Made by a program: the position numbers and the translations under genes | Part shown: positions 9,788 to 18,128 of the stretch, piece by piece | How the letters are laid out: each line of letters opens with the position of its first letter | How positions within the stretch are numbered: the stretch's first letter is position 1 | From: Sulfitobacter donghicola DSW-25 = KCTC 12864 = JCM 14565 | Lineage (GTDB): Bacteria; Pseudomonadota; Alphaproteobacteria; Rhodobacterales; Rhodobacteraceae | DNA: 64,000 nucleotides | Direction: 5' to 3' | Assembly (NCBI RefSeq): GCF_000622405.1 | Contig: NZ_JASF01000005.1 | Coordinates: 2,170,001 to 2,234,000, forward strand | Notes under the pieces: model-generated | What the model was told of the DNA's origin: nothing | The model's database searches: none | What the model saw: the letters and a program-made list of their open reading frames with translations, nothing else

Positions 9788-10114
9788 ACTCTCACTTGGT
9801 AAGCGGCTGATATTGGGCCGCCAGTTACAAAAGGTTATCGGGTTTGTAGTAGGTTACGTAGTGGTACGTAACGTCAATTTTTAGGGTTACGTTGGATGAC
9901 TTTACGTAAACTTCTTTCAGGCGACTGAATTGGTTAAATTTTTAGGGGGCCTCTTTCGCCATAGGAAGCGGGAGAGGCATTACATGCGGCGCAAATTGTA
10001 GGGGGTGGTTTATTGGCGCACAACCACAGGGATAGTGGGCGCGCGGTTTATTGCGCGTTGGTTGTGTTGTTGGGTGTTAAGCCGCCGACCATGGAGGGAT
10101 CGCGGAAAGGAGGG
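9788..10114. other. 327-bp intergenic region with operator palindromes
   Basis: This gap separates two MerR genes on the same strand. Its left third carries the palindromes listed separately at 9853-9910. The rest contains no open frame of note, no tRNA and no strong terminator hairpin. It must hold the promoter for the minus-strand beta-oxidation operon. Confidence 0.6.
9853..9910. promoter_or_regulatory. Putative MerR/LiuR-type operators upstream of the beta-oxidation operon
   Basis: A perfect inverted repeat, GTTACGTA-GTGG-TACGTAAC, spans 9853-9872. A second site contains the perfect ten-base palindrome TTTACGTAAA (9901-9910) preceded by a matching half-site GTTACGTT (9886-9893). The TTACGT half-site resembles published LiuR-type motifs in proteobacteria. 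The sites lie 66-125 bases before the MerR start codon, in the operon's promoter region. Binding is inferred. Confidence 0.7.
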
Positions 10115-10495
10115 TTAGACGAGTTCTTCTAAAGCTTTTTGTGTGGCATCCCGCAGGCGGGTTAGCTCGGAAAAAGCTTCCTCTAGTTGCGCGCGTTTGG
10201 CCGCCAGCTCTTCGAGCTGGTCATTGGCCATTTCAACCCATGCGTGCATTTGCGCTTCGGTGCCTTCATTTTCATAGATCAAAAGCCACTGGCGGATGAC
10301 TTCCAAAGCAAAGCCAAAACTGCGGCCGCGAAGAATCAATTCCATGCGGGCACGTTCGCGCGGGCCATAGAATCGCGTTCGGCCCTCACGGTCGGGTGAA
10401 AGCAGTTCAATGTATTCGTAATAGCGCAGGGTGCGCGGAGTTACATCGAACTTAGCGCACATTTCCTTAAACGTTAGCCGTGATTCATCGCTCAT
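10115..10495 (-). CDS. Second MerR family regulator
   Basis: The 126-residue protein is a paralogue of the MerR protein encoded 327 bases downstream; both share the pattern (T)FKEMCxxxDVTPRTLRYYE, FGFALEVIRQWLLIYE and a coiled-coil tail. No metal-binding cysteines are present. The start at 10495 (MSDESRLTFKEM) matches its paralogue; the longer open frame to 10570 would run into the promoter of the divergent thioesterase gene. It may sense an acyl-CoA and control the divergent thioesterases, itself, or the neighbouring operon. Confidence 0.82.
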   Translation of the reverse strand: MSDESRLTFKEMCAKFDVTPRTLRYYEYIELLSPDREGRTRFYGPRERARMELILRGRSFGFALEVIRQWLLIYENEGTEAQMHAWVEMANDQLEELAAKRAQLEEAFSELTRLRDATQKALEELV

Positions 10496-10629
10496 GGTTT
10501 GGTCTCCTCCGTGGCCTAAGCTAGGATCAGCTTTCAGGATGTGCAACGGGTGCTCTTGCCCTTTGTTCATCCTTCCGATGTAAAGTGGATCAGGAAAAAT
10601 CTGCTCTGCCGTTACAAACAGGACAAGAG

Positions 10630-11052
10630 ATGTTGGATAAAACGACGCTGGCGAAACAATTTATCAAGGCATTACCTCATGCCGTGATGCTGGGAATGGT
10701 GCCCGAAGAAATGGGCGAAGGGGACGCTGCGATCAGCATGCCCTACAAGACCGATTTGGTCGGAGACCCTGTTACTGGTGTGATTCATGGCGGAGCTGTG
10801 TCGGCATTGATGGATACGTGTTGCGGGGCGGCTGTGATGTGTCATCCGAAAAACGCCGGTGGGACAGCGACCATTGATTTGCGCATTGATTACATGCGCG
10901 CAGCGACTCCGGGGCAGACAATTACCGCCCGCGCAACATGCTATCATATCACGCGTTCAGTTGCGTTCGTTCGGGCGGTGGCCTTGGATGATGATGCGGA
11001 AAATCCCGTAGCAACGGCCACAGGGACCTTCACGGTGGAGGCATTGGCATGA
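10630..11052 (+). CDS. PaaI family thioesterase (first of a pair)
   Basis: The 140-residue protein is a hotdog-fold thioesterase of the PaaI type. The active-site segment is GVIHGGAVSALMDTCCGAAV, where HGG marks the start of the long central helix and Asp is the likely general base. I start it at the ATG at 10630, which has an AGGA Shine-Dalgarno six bases upstream; a GTG at 10585 would add 15 residues. It would hydrolyse an acyl-CoA released in degradation. Its stop overlaps the start of the next thioesterase by four bases. Confidence 0.85.
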   Translation: MLDKTTLAKQFIKALPHAVMLGMVPEEMGEGDAAISMPYKTDLVGDPVTGVIHGGAVSALMDTCCGAAVMCHPKNAGGTATIDLRIDYMRAATPGQTITARATCYHITRSVAFVRAVALDDDAENPVATATGTFTVEALA

Positions 11053-11561
11053 GCAAGCGACCGCGCCCCGAACCCGTAGAGGTCGTCAAACAACGCCGCG
11101 GAGCCGCATTGAAAGCGTTGACAGATGCCGTTCCCTATATCCGCTTTCTCGGGATTGAATTCGAACGCCGGGGGGATGAGTTGACTGGTATTATGCCTTT
11201 TCGTGAGAACCTGATCGGAAACCCGTTGTTGCCAGCACTGCATGGCGGGGCAACAGCGGCGTTTTTGGAAATGACGGCAGTGATGACGCTGAACTGGGCC
11301 CATTTGTGGGATGACATCGAAGCAGGGCGGCTGGATCTGGAAGGATGTGCGCCACAGGATCTGCCGCGGTTGCCAAAAACCATTGATTTCACAATTGACT
11401 ACCTGCGAACTGGTCTGCCGCGTGACGCCTATGCGCGGGCGCGGATCACGCGGGCAGGGCGGCGTTACGCATCGGTTAGGGTCGAGGCATGGCAGGACAA
11501 TCGCGCGCGCCTTTACGCCGAAGCGACAGGCCATTTTGTGATGCCAGCGCCGCGTGACTAA
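11049..11561 (+). CDS. PaaI family thioesterase (second of a pair)
   Basis: The 170-residue hotdog-fold thioesterase follows the first one with a four-base ATGA overlap, so the two are probably translated together. It keeps the HGG segment (LPALHGGATAAFLEMTAVMT), with Glu in place of the Asp of its neighbour, and a PKTIDFTIDYLRTGLPRD strand. The two differ strongly in sequence, so this is a heterogeneous pair and not a recent duplication. It may act as a heteromer or on a different substrate. Confidence 0.82.
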   Translation: MSKRPRPEPVEVVKQRRGAALKALTDAVPYIRFLGIEFERRGDELTGIMPFRENLIGNPLLPALHGGATAAFLEMTAVMTLNWAHLWDDIEAGRLDLEGCAPQDLPRLPKTIDFTIDYLRTGLPRDAYARARITRAGRRYASVRVEAWQDNRARLYAEATGHFVMPAPRD

Positions 11562-12876
11562 CACCACAGCCAGCGAGCTTAGCCACAGACGCGTTTTAAA
11601 TATTGCGGTTCCCGTTGTTCTGTCGAATGCGACAGTTCCTATTCTGGGGGCTGTGGATACAGGCGTGGTCGGCCAGATGGGCCTTGCCGCGCCCATTGGT
11701 GCGGTTGGTATCGGCGCAATTATTCTGTCGGCTTTCTATTGGGTGTTCGGGTTTCTGCGCATGGGGACGGTTGGCCTAACCGCGCAAGCGGATGGTCAGG
11801 GGGATCATGCGGAAGTTGCAGCCCTGCTAACCCGCGCGCTGATGATTGGTTTAGGCGCAGGGGTGGTGATCATCCTGCTGCAATCGGCACTGTTTTGGGC
11901 CGCCTTTCAGGTGTCACCCGCCAGTGACGAGGTTGAGACTTTGGCGCGGCAATATATGACTGTGCGGGTTTGGTCGGCGCCAGCGGCCATCGGTCTTTAC
12001 GGTGTCACGGGGTGGTTGATCGCCCAAGAGCGAACGCGCGCTGTGCTGGTGTTGCAGCTGTGGATGAACGGGCTGAACATCGCGCTGGACATCTGGTTTG
12101 TTATTGGGCTTGGCTGGGGTGTGCAAGGCGTTGCTTTTGCAACGTTTTTGGCTGAATGGAGCGGGCTGTTTCTGGGCCTATGGTTTTGCCGCCATGTGTT
12201 TGCCAATGCCGCGTGGCGGGTCTGGAGCCAAGTGTTCGATGCCGCCCGTTGGAAGCGGATGATGTTGTTGAACACCGACATCCTGATCCGCTCTCTTTTG
12301 CTAGAGGCGATATTCGTGAGCTTTATGTTCATGGGGGCTGGGCAGGGCGATGTGACCTTGGCCGCGAACCAAGTGCTTTTGCAGTTCCTGATGATCGCCA
12401 GTTATGCGTTGGATGGGTTCGCCTTTTCTGCCGAGGCCTTGGTGGGCAAGGCAGTGGGCGCCAAGGCCCCCAAGCTTTTGCGGCGCGCGGCAGTGTTGAC
12501 CACTGGCTGGGGGATGGCATCTGCGGTTTTGATCGGGTTCGGCTTTGCCATCTTGGGCGGTTGGATTGTCGATTTGATGACCACCGCGCCAGAGGTGCGA
12601 ACCCTTGCGCGGGTTTACCTGCCGTATCTGGTATTCTTACCTGTCATCGGTTGTGGCGCCTTTATGCTCGACGGTGTTTTTGTGGGGGCAACCCGCAGCA
12701 AAGACATGCGCAACATGATGCTACTTTCATTTGGCGTCTACGTGATTTGCGTATCGGTTTTGGTGCCGATGCTGGGCAATCACGGGCTTTGGTTGTCTAT
12801 GCTAATCTCTTTCGTCGCGCGTACCGCTACATTGGGCGCGCGATATCCCGCGCTGGAACGCTCGGTCGGCCCTTAA
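11554..12876 (+). CDS. MATE family efflux transporter (DinF-like)
   Basis: The 440-residue inner-membrane protein has about twelve hydrophobic segments and the two-bundle layout of multidrug and toxin extrusion transporters. The first membrane repeat opens HRRVLNIAVPVVLSNATVPI and the second lies near residue 240. It exports cationic or other toxic compounds with Na+ or H+ exchange; the substrate is unknown. It starts with GTG inside the end of the thioesterase gene (eight-base overlap), which implies co-transcription. It converges with the methyltransferase gene, the two 3' ends overlapping by four bases. Confidence 0.88.
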   Translation: MTNTTASELSHRRVLNIAVPVVLSNATVPILGAVDTGVVGQMGLAAPIGAVGIGAIILSAFYWVFGFLRMGTVGLTAQADGQGDHAEVAALLTRALMIGLGAGVVIILLQSALFWAAFQVSPASDEVETLARQYMTVRVWSAPAAIGLYGVTGWLIAQERTRAVLVLQLWMNGLNIALDIWFVIGLGWGVQGVAFATFLAEWSGLFLGLWFCRHVFANAAWRVWSQVFDAARWKRMMLLNTDILIRSLLLEAIFVSFMFMGAGQGDVTLAANQVLLQFLMIASYALDGFAFSAEALVGKAVGAKAPKLLRRAAVLTTGWGMASAVLIGFGFAILGGWIVDLMTTAPEVRTLARVYLPYLVFLPVIGCGAFMLDGVFVGATRSKDMRNMMLLSFGVYVICVSVLVPMLGNHGLWLSMLISFVARTATLGARYPALERSVGP

Positions 12877-13670
12877 TTTTTGCTTGCCCGCAAAAGAAAG
12901 CTCATCGGGATTTGCGCGGGCTGATCAACATAAACGTCGTAATCCACTTCGCGGATGGAATGCGGATATTCGTGCAGATTTTTGAGCGTCAGACCCGCGT
13001 CCAGAGCGGATTGAACAACCTTTGACAACGTATGCGGAAACCAATGGGCTTCGGGGCCGCCCTCTGTGCTGGTGCCGTCATAGGTGATGCTTTGGGTTTC
13101 GATATGGGCATCGGTTTGGAAATAACTGAAGGCTGGGGCGAGGGGGGCATCCGCCGCTGGGTCGAACATTTCCAGCATCGGGTGGGTTTCATAGATAATC
13201 AGCTGACCGCCCTGTCGCAGCAAGCCTGCGATGACCTCGAAAAATCGTGGTAGGTCGGGCATCCAGTTCAACACGCCGATGGTGATCAGGGCGATGTCGA
13301 AATCTTTTGGCGCATCAGCGGGCAAAGCATAGATGTCGGCCCGCAGGAAATGCGCGTGATGGGGTGATAGGGTGTTTAGATGCGCGGCCTGATCCAGAAA
13401 ACCTTTGGATTGGTCGATCCCCCAGCCCTCTTTGGCGCCCAAGGCTAAGGTCGAAAAGACTTCGCGCCCGTTGTTACAGCCAACCTGAACGATCCTAGCG
13501 CCCTTGATACCTGCCGCCACCAACGCGCCTGTCAGGGTTTCATCTAGGGTTGAACCGCCTGATTGGATCGTGTCACAGAGCGTTTCCCACGCCGCGCCCG
13601 TGCCATGCAGCGGGGCGGATGCGTCCCATGCCAAACGGTTCAGGTCGGTAACGCGGCGGGTTTCGCTCAT
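12873..13670 (-). CDS. Class I SAM-dependent methyltransferase
   Basis: The 265-residue protein has a Rossmann-type SAM-binding core. Motif I is IVQVGCNNGREVFSTLALGA near residues 60-80, an acidic residue (GIDQSKGFLDQA) ends the second strand, and FDIALITIGVLNWMPDL matches motif IV. The substrate is unknown. It is the last gene of a minus-strand set in which each start overlaps the preceding stop by four bases. Confidence 0.82.
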   Translation of the reverse strand: MSETRRVTDLNRLAWDASAPLHGTGAAWETLCDTIQSGGSTLDETLTGALVAAGIKGARIVQVGCNNGREVFSTLALGAKEGWGIDQSKGFLDQAAHLNTLSPHHAHFLRADIYALPADAPKDFDIALITIGVLNWMPDLPRFFEVIAGLLRQGGQLIIYETHPMLEMFDPAADAPLAPAFSYFQTDAHIETQSITYDGTSTEGGPEAHWFPHTLSKVVQSALDAGLTLKNLHEYPHSIREVDYDVYVDQPAQIPMSFLLRASKN

Positions 13671-14008
13671 AGCAGGTCTTGAACGGCTTCTGGTGGGCGG
13701 CCGATGATGGCGCGGGTGCCCGAAAATACGATGGGCCGTTCCACTAGGATCGGATGGTCCGCTGCCGCCTTTAGCAACTCGCCCGCATCGCTGTTACGGG
13801 TAAGGCCGAGTTCCTTGAACTGCTTTTCGCTGGGGCGCAACATGTCGATAACGGCCACACCCAAAGCGCGCTGAGCAGTCTCCAGCTCGGCCAGTGTTGG
13901 CGCGTCTTCAAGGTATTTTCGGATCGTGTGATCCGCGCCGCTTTCCTCGATCAGGGCCAGCGTCTGTCGGGATTTAGAGCAGCGCGGGTTGTGCCAGATT
14001 GTGATCAT
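13667..14008 (-). CDS. ArsC family reductase (arsenate reductase, glutaredoxin type)
   Basis: The 113-residue protein has the thioredoxin-like ArsC fold. The catalytic cysteine lies in [14 protein letters not shown] at the N-terminus, and the conserved C-terminal arginine block is [19 protein letters not shown]. Family members reduce arsenate to arsenite with glutathione and glutaredoxin, though some (YffB-like) have other roles. No ars regulator or arsenite pump is nearby, so a true arsenic role is uncertain. Both ends overlap neighbouring genes by four bases. Confidence 0.8.
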   Translation of the reverse strand: MITIWHNPRCSKSRQTLALIEESGADHTIRKYLEDAPTLAELETAQRALGVAVIDMLRPSEKQFKELGLTRNSDAGELLKAAADHPILVERPIVFSGTRAIIGRPPEAVQDLL

Positions 14009-15048
14009 AGCCAGTCTTCCCTGCGAGAGCCGACAGCCTCGGACACGCTTGCAAATCCGTCTTTCTCTAACCGCTCATCAATGCCGCGGGCAATGGTGCT
14101 GACCATTGATAGGCCACCAAAGACTAACGCTGTATATAGCTGAACGGCGCTCGCCCCTGCGCAGATTTTAGCATAGGCCTGATCCGCGTCGCTGATGCCG
14201 CCAACCCCGATGATGGGCACATCGGTAAGAGTGGAAAGCCGCGCCAGAACGCGGGTGGATTTTTCAAACAAGGGCGCGCCAGACAGGCCGCCTGCCTCGG
14301 ATTTGTGGACCGATTGCAGGCCTTCGCGCGATAGGGTGGTATTGGTGGCGATGATCGCAGATACGCCAGCATCCTGCGCGACCTGCGCTACGTCTGCGAT
14401 TTCGTCCTCTTGCAGGTCTGGCGCGATCTTGAGCATGACTGGCGTGTCTCCCCGCACGGCCATCACCCCTTCGAGCAGCCCCGCAAGGGCGGCTTTGCCT
14501 TGCAAATCGCGCAGCTTTTCGGTGTTCGGCGAAGAGACATTGACGGTAGCGAAATCAACATGCCCTTTCGCGGCCTCCATCACCTTGGCAAAGTCGGCAG
14601 CGCGGTCTGTGCTGGTCTTGTTTGCCCCGAGGTTGAGGCCAACAGGGATGGTGCGGTTGCTTGCCGCGATGCGCGAACAGATGGCGTCCATACCGTCATT
14701 GTTAAAGCCAAAGCGGTTGATCGCAGCGCGGTCTTCGGTCAGGCGGAACAGGCGGGGTTGTGCGTTGCCGGGTTGGGGCAGGGGCGTCGCGGCACCGACC
14801 TCGATAAAGCCGAAACCAGCTTGGCAAAGGGGTTCAATCGCGGTGGCGTTTTTATCAAATCCCGCCGCCAGCCCAACAGGGTTTGGCAGATCCATACCTG
14901 CCAGTTTCACCGCAAGGCGCGGGGTGCTAACGGGGCCGGGCTTGCCTGTGAGGCCCGCGCGCAGGGCGCGGATCGCAAGGCCATGGGCCGCTTCGGGGTC
15001 AAACTGGCGCAGGACGCTCAGGCCCATGGCTTCGATCAGGGCGTTCAT
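14005..15048 (-). CDS. pyrD: Dihydroorotate dehydrogenase (quinone), class 2
   Basis: The 347-residue flavoenzyme oxidises dihydroorotate to orotate in pyrimidine synthesis and passes electrons to quinone at the inner membrane. Class 2 is shown by the N-terminal amphipathic extension (about 40 residues, [20 protein letters not shown]), the [15 protein letters not shown] block, [15 protein letters not shown] with its catalytic serine, and [20 protein letters not shown] for FMN phosphate. It is the middle gene of the coupled minus-strand set. Confidence 0.93.
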   Translation of the reverse strand: MNALIEAMGLSVLRQFDPEAAHGLAIRALRAGLTGKPGPVSTPRLAVKLAGMDLPNPVGLAAGFDKNATAIEPLCQAGFGFIEVGAATPLPQPGNAQPRLFRLTEDRAAINRFGFNNDGMDAICSRIAASNRTIPVGLNLGANKTSTDRAADFAKVMEAAKGHVDFATVNVSSPNTEKLRDLQGKAALAGLLEGVMAVRGDTPVMLKIAPDLQEDEIADVAQVAQDAGVSAIIATNTTLSREGLQSVHKSEAGGLSGAPLFEKSTRVLARLSTLTDVPIIGVGGISDADQAYAKICAGASAVQLYTALVFGGLSMVSTIARGIDERLEKDGFASVSEAVGSRREDWL

Positions 15049-15476
15049 TCAAATGTTTCCGATACTTCTAACGGGCGTGAGCGGATCAGTCGGGAATTCA
15101 GGACAGCCGCCTGACGGTGAACCACGGCGCGCTGGTACTCTGGGTTTGTGACCATTTCCAAAAACGCAGCCGCAGTTGGGTATTGCACGATAAACATCGC
15201 ATCCCAAACTTCCGAGGCATCCCCGATCAGGGTCAAATCAAAATCGCCCCGCCAAATGATCTTGCCGCCGACGCGCTGCATGATAGGGCCGCTTGCCGCG
15301 CCATAGTTTTTATAGGCCTGCGCACCCGTTAAGGCGTCAGCGGCCAAAGGGTGCTCAGCGGGGTATTGGGCAACATCATGAAACTGCACAAGGTTGATCA
15401 TGTTGATCGGGCTGTTGCGGTCCAGTGATTTGAATTGTTCGAATTGTTCGCGATTTGTGTCGGTAAAGCGGGTCAT
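15045..15476 (-). CDS. DUF1330 family protein
   Basis: The 143-residue protein has the ferredoxin-like pattern of DUF1330 proteins, which resemble antibiotic-biosynthesis monooxygenase folds. Visible blocks are [18 protein letters not shown] near the N-terminus and [20 protein letters not shown], ending with the family's typical [14 protein letters not shown]. No function is known. It overlaps pyrD and the DUF952 gene by four bases each. Confidence 0.75.
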   Translation of the reverse strand: MTRFTDTNREQFEQFKSLDRNSPINMINLVQFHDVAQYPAEHPLAADALTGAQAYKNYGAASGPIMQRVGGKIIWRGDFDLTLIGDASEVWDAMFIVQYPTAAAFLEMVTNPEYQRAVVHRQAAVLNSRLIRSRPLEVSETFE

Positions 15477-15823
15477 TCGGCGGCCTCCTCTAATCCTGCT
15501 GGAAATTGGTGAACCCCGTCTTCTAGGGGCAATGGTTGCGCCCAGACAACATCACTTAGGGTCATTTCACGGTAAAGATGGGGGAATAGGTCATCGCCGC
15601 GCGAGACCTCCCATTCCAGTTCCTGCCCCAGATTATCGGTTTCGGCAGCGATTAGAAACAACCCTTCTTGGCCCGCAAAGTGTTTCGCTGCGGTTTCGGC
15701 AGCCTGATTTGCGGTGGAGAAATGGATGTAGCCATCTGCTACGTCGATCGGGGCCCCTGTGGTTTTGCCGTTTGTGCGCAGGCTCTGCCATTCATCGGTG
15801 CGGAAGATTTTGAAAATAAGCAT
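15473..15823 (-). CDS. DUF952 family protein
   Basis: The 116-residue protein has DUF952 features: IFKIFRTDEWQSLRTNG at the start, the DGYIHFSTANQAAETAAKHF segment, and WEVSRGDDLFPHLYREM. The family is a small alpha-beta fold of unknown biochemical function. It is the first gene of the five-gene minus-strand operon ending with the methyltransferase, and co-occurrence with pyrD is its only functional hint. Confidence 0.8.
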   Translation of the reverse strand: MLIFKIFRTDEWQSLRTNGKTTGAPIDVADGYIHFSTANQAAETAAKHFAGQEGLFLIAAETDNLGQELEWEVSRGDDLFPHLYREMTLSDVVWAQPLPLEDGVHQFPAGLEEAAE

Positions 15824-15936
15824 GGGTTATGTGATGCCGTTCGGCTGCTGTAGGGTCAAGGGGCCAGCGGGTTTTCCTTGGCTGCAAAGGGCGCCAAGAT
15901 AGGCTAACATGATCGATAAACCTAAGGAGCAGCCAC

Positions 15937-16623
15937 ATGTGTGGACGCATAGCCATAACACTGCCAGCCGAGGCGATGGCGCAAATGTTTGATGCCGCTC
16001 CGGCGAATAATCTGCCAGAGGGGCCGAACTATAACGTCTGCCCGACAACACAGGTTGCAGTCATCACTGGCGGAGCAGACCAGCCTCGTCAGATGGAAGC
16101 GATGCGGTGGGGGCTGATCCCGCAGTGGTACAAAAAGCCAAATGACGGACCGCTTTTGATAAATGCGCGTGCAGAAACCGTTCTGGAAAAACCGGCGTTT
16201 CGATCTGCGGTTCATGAGCGGCGTGTGTTGGTGGTGGCCAGTGGGTTCTATGAGTGGACCAAAGATGCCGAAGGTAACCGCGATCCTTGGTATATTACCC
16301 GACGGGATGGCGCGCCTTTGGCTTTTGCGGGGCTTTGGCAGGGCTGGCAAAATCCCGATAACGGTGAGGAAGTGCGAACGGTTGCCGCCCTCACCATCGC
16401 CGCCAATACGCCTATGCAGGCCATTCACCACCGGATGCCCGTGATTATCGAGGCTTCAGATCGGGCGCTTTGGCTGGGCGAAAAGGGGAAAGGGGCCGCG
16501 CCGCTGATGCGGGCAGCCGCCGATGATGTTTTGCAATGGCATCGCGTTGATCGCGCGGTCAATTCAAACCGCGCGTCTGGACCAGAGCTGATCGAGCCAT
16601 GGGAGCCGCCAAACAGCAGCTAA
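15937..16623 (+). CDS. SRAP (HMCES/YedK-type) abasic-site crosslinking protein
   Basis: The 228-residue protein belongs to the SOS response-associated peptidase family, which forms a stable thiazolidine link to abasic sites in single-stranded DNA and so shields them. The catalytic Cys2 is present (MCGRIAI), as are the conserved NARAETVLEKPAF asparagine block, the GFYEWTK loop and the HHRMPVI histidine. A Shine-Dalgarno TAAGGAG lies just upstream. No LexA box is obvious in the short upstream gap. Confidence 0.92.
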   Translation: MCGRIAITLPAEAMAQMFDAAPANNLPEGPNYNVCPTTQVAVITGGADQPRQMEAMRWGLIPQWYKKPNDGPLLINARAETVLEKPAFRSAVHERRVLVVASGFYEWTKDAEGNRDPWYITRRDGAPLAFAGLWQGWQNPDNGEEVRTVAALTIAANTPMQAIHHRMPVIIEASDRALWLGEKGKGAAPLMRAAADDVLQWHRVDRAVNSNRASGPELIEPWEPPNSS

Positions 16624-16637
16624 CATAGGCGTCTCAA

Positions 16638-17030
16638 TCAGTTCTGTTGATCGTCCGCAATGGCTGGCGCGCCGCTAAAGTTCAAAGTGCCGGTTACGGT
16701 AACGTTCCCGTCCGCGTCAACTTCGTCACCAGCGCCACCAGGAACCATGCTTACGTATTTATTGGGCATGCCCTCAACGACATTCAGAACAGCAGATGAT
16801 CCGTCTGCAAGATCAGCGACCAGCCAGCTTGCATCATCGGCTAAAACGCTGCGCGTGCTGCCGGATAGGTTTTCAAACACGATTGTGTCGCCAGGTTGTA
16901 CATAGCTGATTTCTGGAAAGAAGGCGTATTCCATCATCAAAACATGGTATTCTTCGGCAGAGGCGGAACCTGCCGTACCGGTCAGCGCGGCCGCTGTGAT
17001 GGCTGCGCGCATAAAGAATTTGCTAAGCAT
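16638..17030 (-). CDS. Secreted cupredoxin-like protein without clear copper ligands
   Basis: The 130-residue protein has a signal peptide ending in AGSASA-EEYHV near residue 26, so it is periplasmic. The mature part follows the plastocyanin-like pattern: MEYAFFPEISYVQPGDTIVF, then NLSGSTRSVLADDASW. The His that normally follows the W/F-x-N strand is replaced by Arg or Ser, and no C-terminal C-x-H-M cluster is seen, so copper binding is doubtful. The start at 17030 (MLSKFFMRAA) gives a proper signal peptide; the longer frame does not. Confidence 0.65.
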   Translation of the reverse strand: MLSKFFMRAAITAAALTGTAGSASAEEYHVLMMEYAFFPEISYVQPGDTIVFENLSGSTRSVLADDASWLVADLADGSSAVLNVVEGMPNKYVSMVPGGAGDEVDADGNVTVTGTLNFSGAPAIADDQQN

Positions 17031-17127
17031 GGCAATGCTCCTTGTGTCGGCCCCCACCTACACGAAATCTGTCTATAGGCCTTGAATGTGGCCGAAGTGA
17101 GGCGCGCTTATAATTTGTTAACCTTGC

Positions 17128-18024
17128 CTAGCATTTCTGCTGCTCGGTCTGCCCCTCGATCCAATCACAAAATGCGGTTAAGGGTGGTGGCGCGGGGCGG
17201 TCATCGGGCCAAACCAGATAATAGCTGCCAATGCTTTCAGTCGTCTTGTCAGATGCCAGCACAAGCTGCCCGTTCTTTAAATAGGGGTCGGCAACAAATG
17301 TTGGTAGCAATGCGATCCCCAGCCCGTGCAGGGCGGCCTGAGCCATTGTTGCGAACTGGTCAAACACCATGCCATGGGGCGGATTGCAGGGATGCCCCAC
17401 CGCGCCAAACCACCGCGACCACGCGCGAGGCCGCGTTTCAAGGTGAAGAAGAGGGTGCTGCAAAAGATCGGTGGGGGCGTGAAACGGCGCGCCGATCAGG
17501 TCGGGCGCACAGACTGGCACAACAACCTCTGGCATCAAGGGGAGATAGCGCACGCCGGGCCAGTCTTCGTGGCCAAAATGAATGGCCGCATCAAACGGGC
17601 TGGCCCCCAAGGTGAAGGGCTGTAATCGGGTTGAAAGATTCACGGTGACCTCTGGGTGCGCGGCCGCGAAAAGGGATAAGCGTGGTGCTAACCAATGCAT
17701 CCCAAAAGCAGGCAAAATAGCCAGCGCAAGGGCGCCAGACTGGCTTTCGGTTTTGGTATTTATGGTTGCTTGGGCGAGGCGGCGCAGGATTTCGCGCACC
17801 TCGCGAACATATTCCGCTCCAGCATGGGTCAAAACCAGCTGCCGCCCTTGGCGCGACATCAGCTGAACCCCCAGCTGGTTTTCTAGTGACTTAATTTGAC
17901 GGCTCACGGCGGATTGCGTCAGGGACAGCTCGATCGCCGCTTGGGTTGCGCTTTCCAGCCGCGCGCAGGCCTCAAAAGCCAGAAGTGCAGAGATAGAGGG
18001 AAAATAGCGGCGTGGGGCGATCAT
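17128..18024 (-). CDS. LysR family transcriptional regulator, divergent from gcdH
   Basis: The 298-residue regulator has a GcvA-like layout: a helix-turn-helix (FEACARLESATQAAIELSLT, then QSAVSRQIKSLENQLGVQLM) and a substrate-binding co-inducer domain from residue 90. It is transcribed away from the glutaryl-CoA dehydrogenase gene across a 104-base gap, the usual layout for a LysR activator and its target. Glutarate, glutaryl-CoA or a lysine-degradation product is the likely inducer, by context alone. Confidence 0.88.
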   Translation of the reverse strand: MIAPRRYFPSISALLAFEACARLESATQAAIELSLTQSAVSRQIKSLENQLGVQLMSRQGRQLVLTHAGAEYVREVREILRRLAQATINTKTESQSGALALAILPAFGMHWLAPRLSLFAAAHPEVTVNLSTRLQPFTLGASPFDAAIHFGHEDWPGVRYLPLMPEVVVPVCAPDLIGAPFHAPTDLLQHPLLHLETRPRAWSRWFGAVGHPCNPPHGMVFDQFATMAQAALHGLGIALLPTFVADPYLKNGQLVLASDKTTESIGSYYLVWPDDRPAPPPLTAFCDWIEGQTEQQKC

Positions 18025-18128
18025 CTATGATAAAAACTCATGTATTGAGGATTAACCATCGTTAGAACTTTGTTTTCCTCTATGCAATCTATGACTTGAA
18101 TACCTGTAATGACCATTGAGGGATAAAG

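Noticed and set aside
12156..13025. 289-residue open frame on the plus strand
   Set aside because: It overlaps the MATE gene in another frame and runs into the convergent methyltransferase gene; composition is not protein-like.
13667..14008. Arsenic resistance operon
   Set aside because: Only an ArsC-like reductase is present; no ArsR, ArsB or ArsH gene is nearby.
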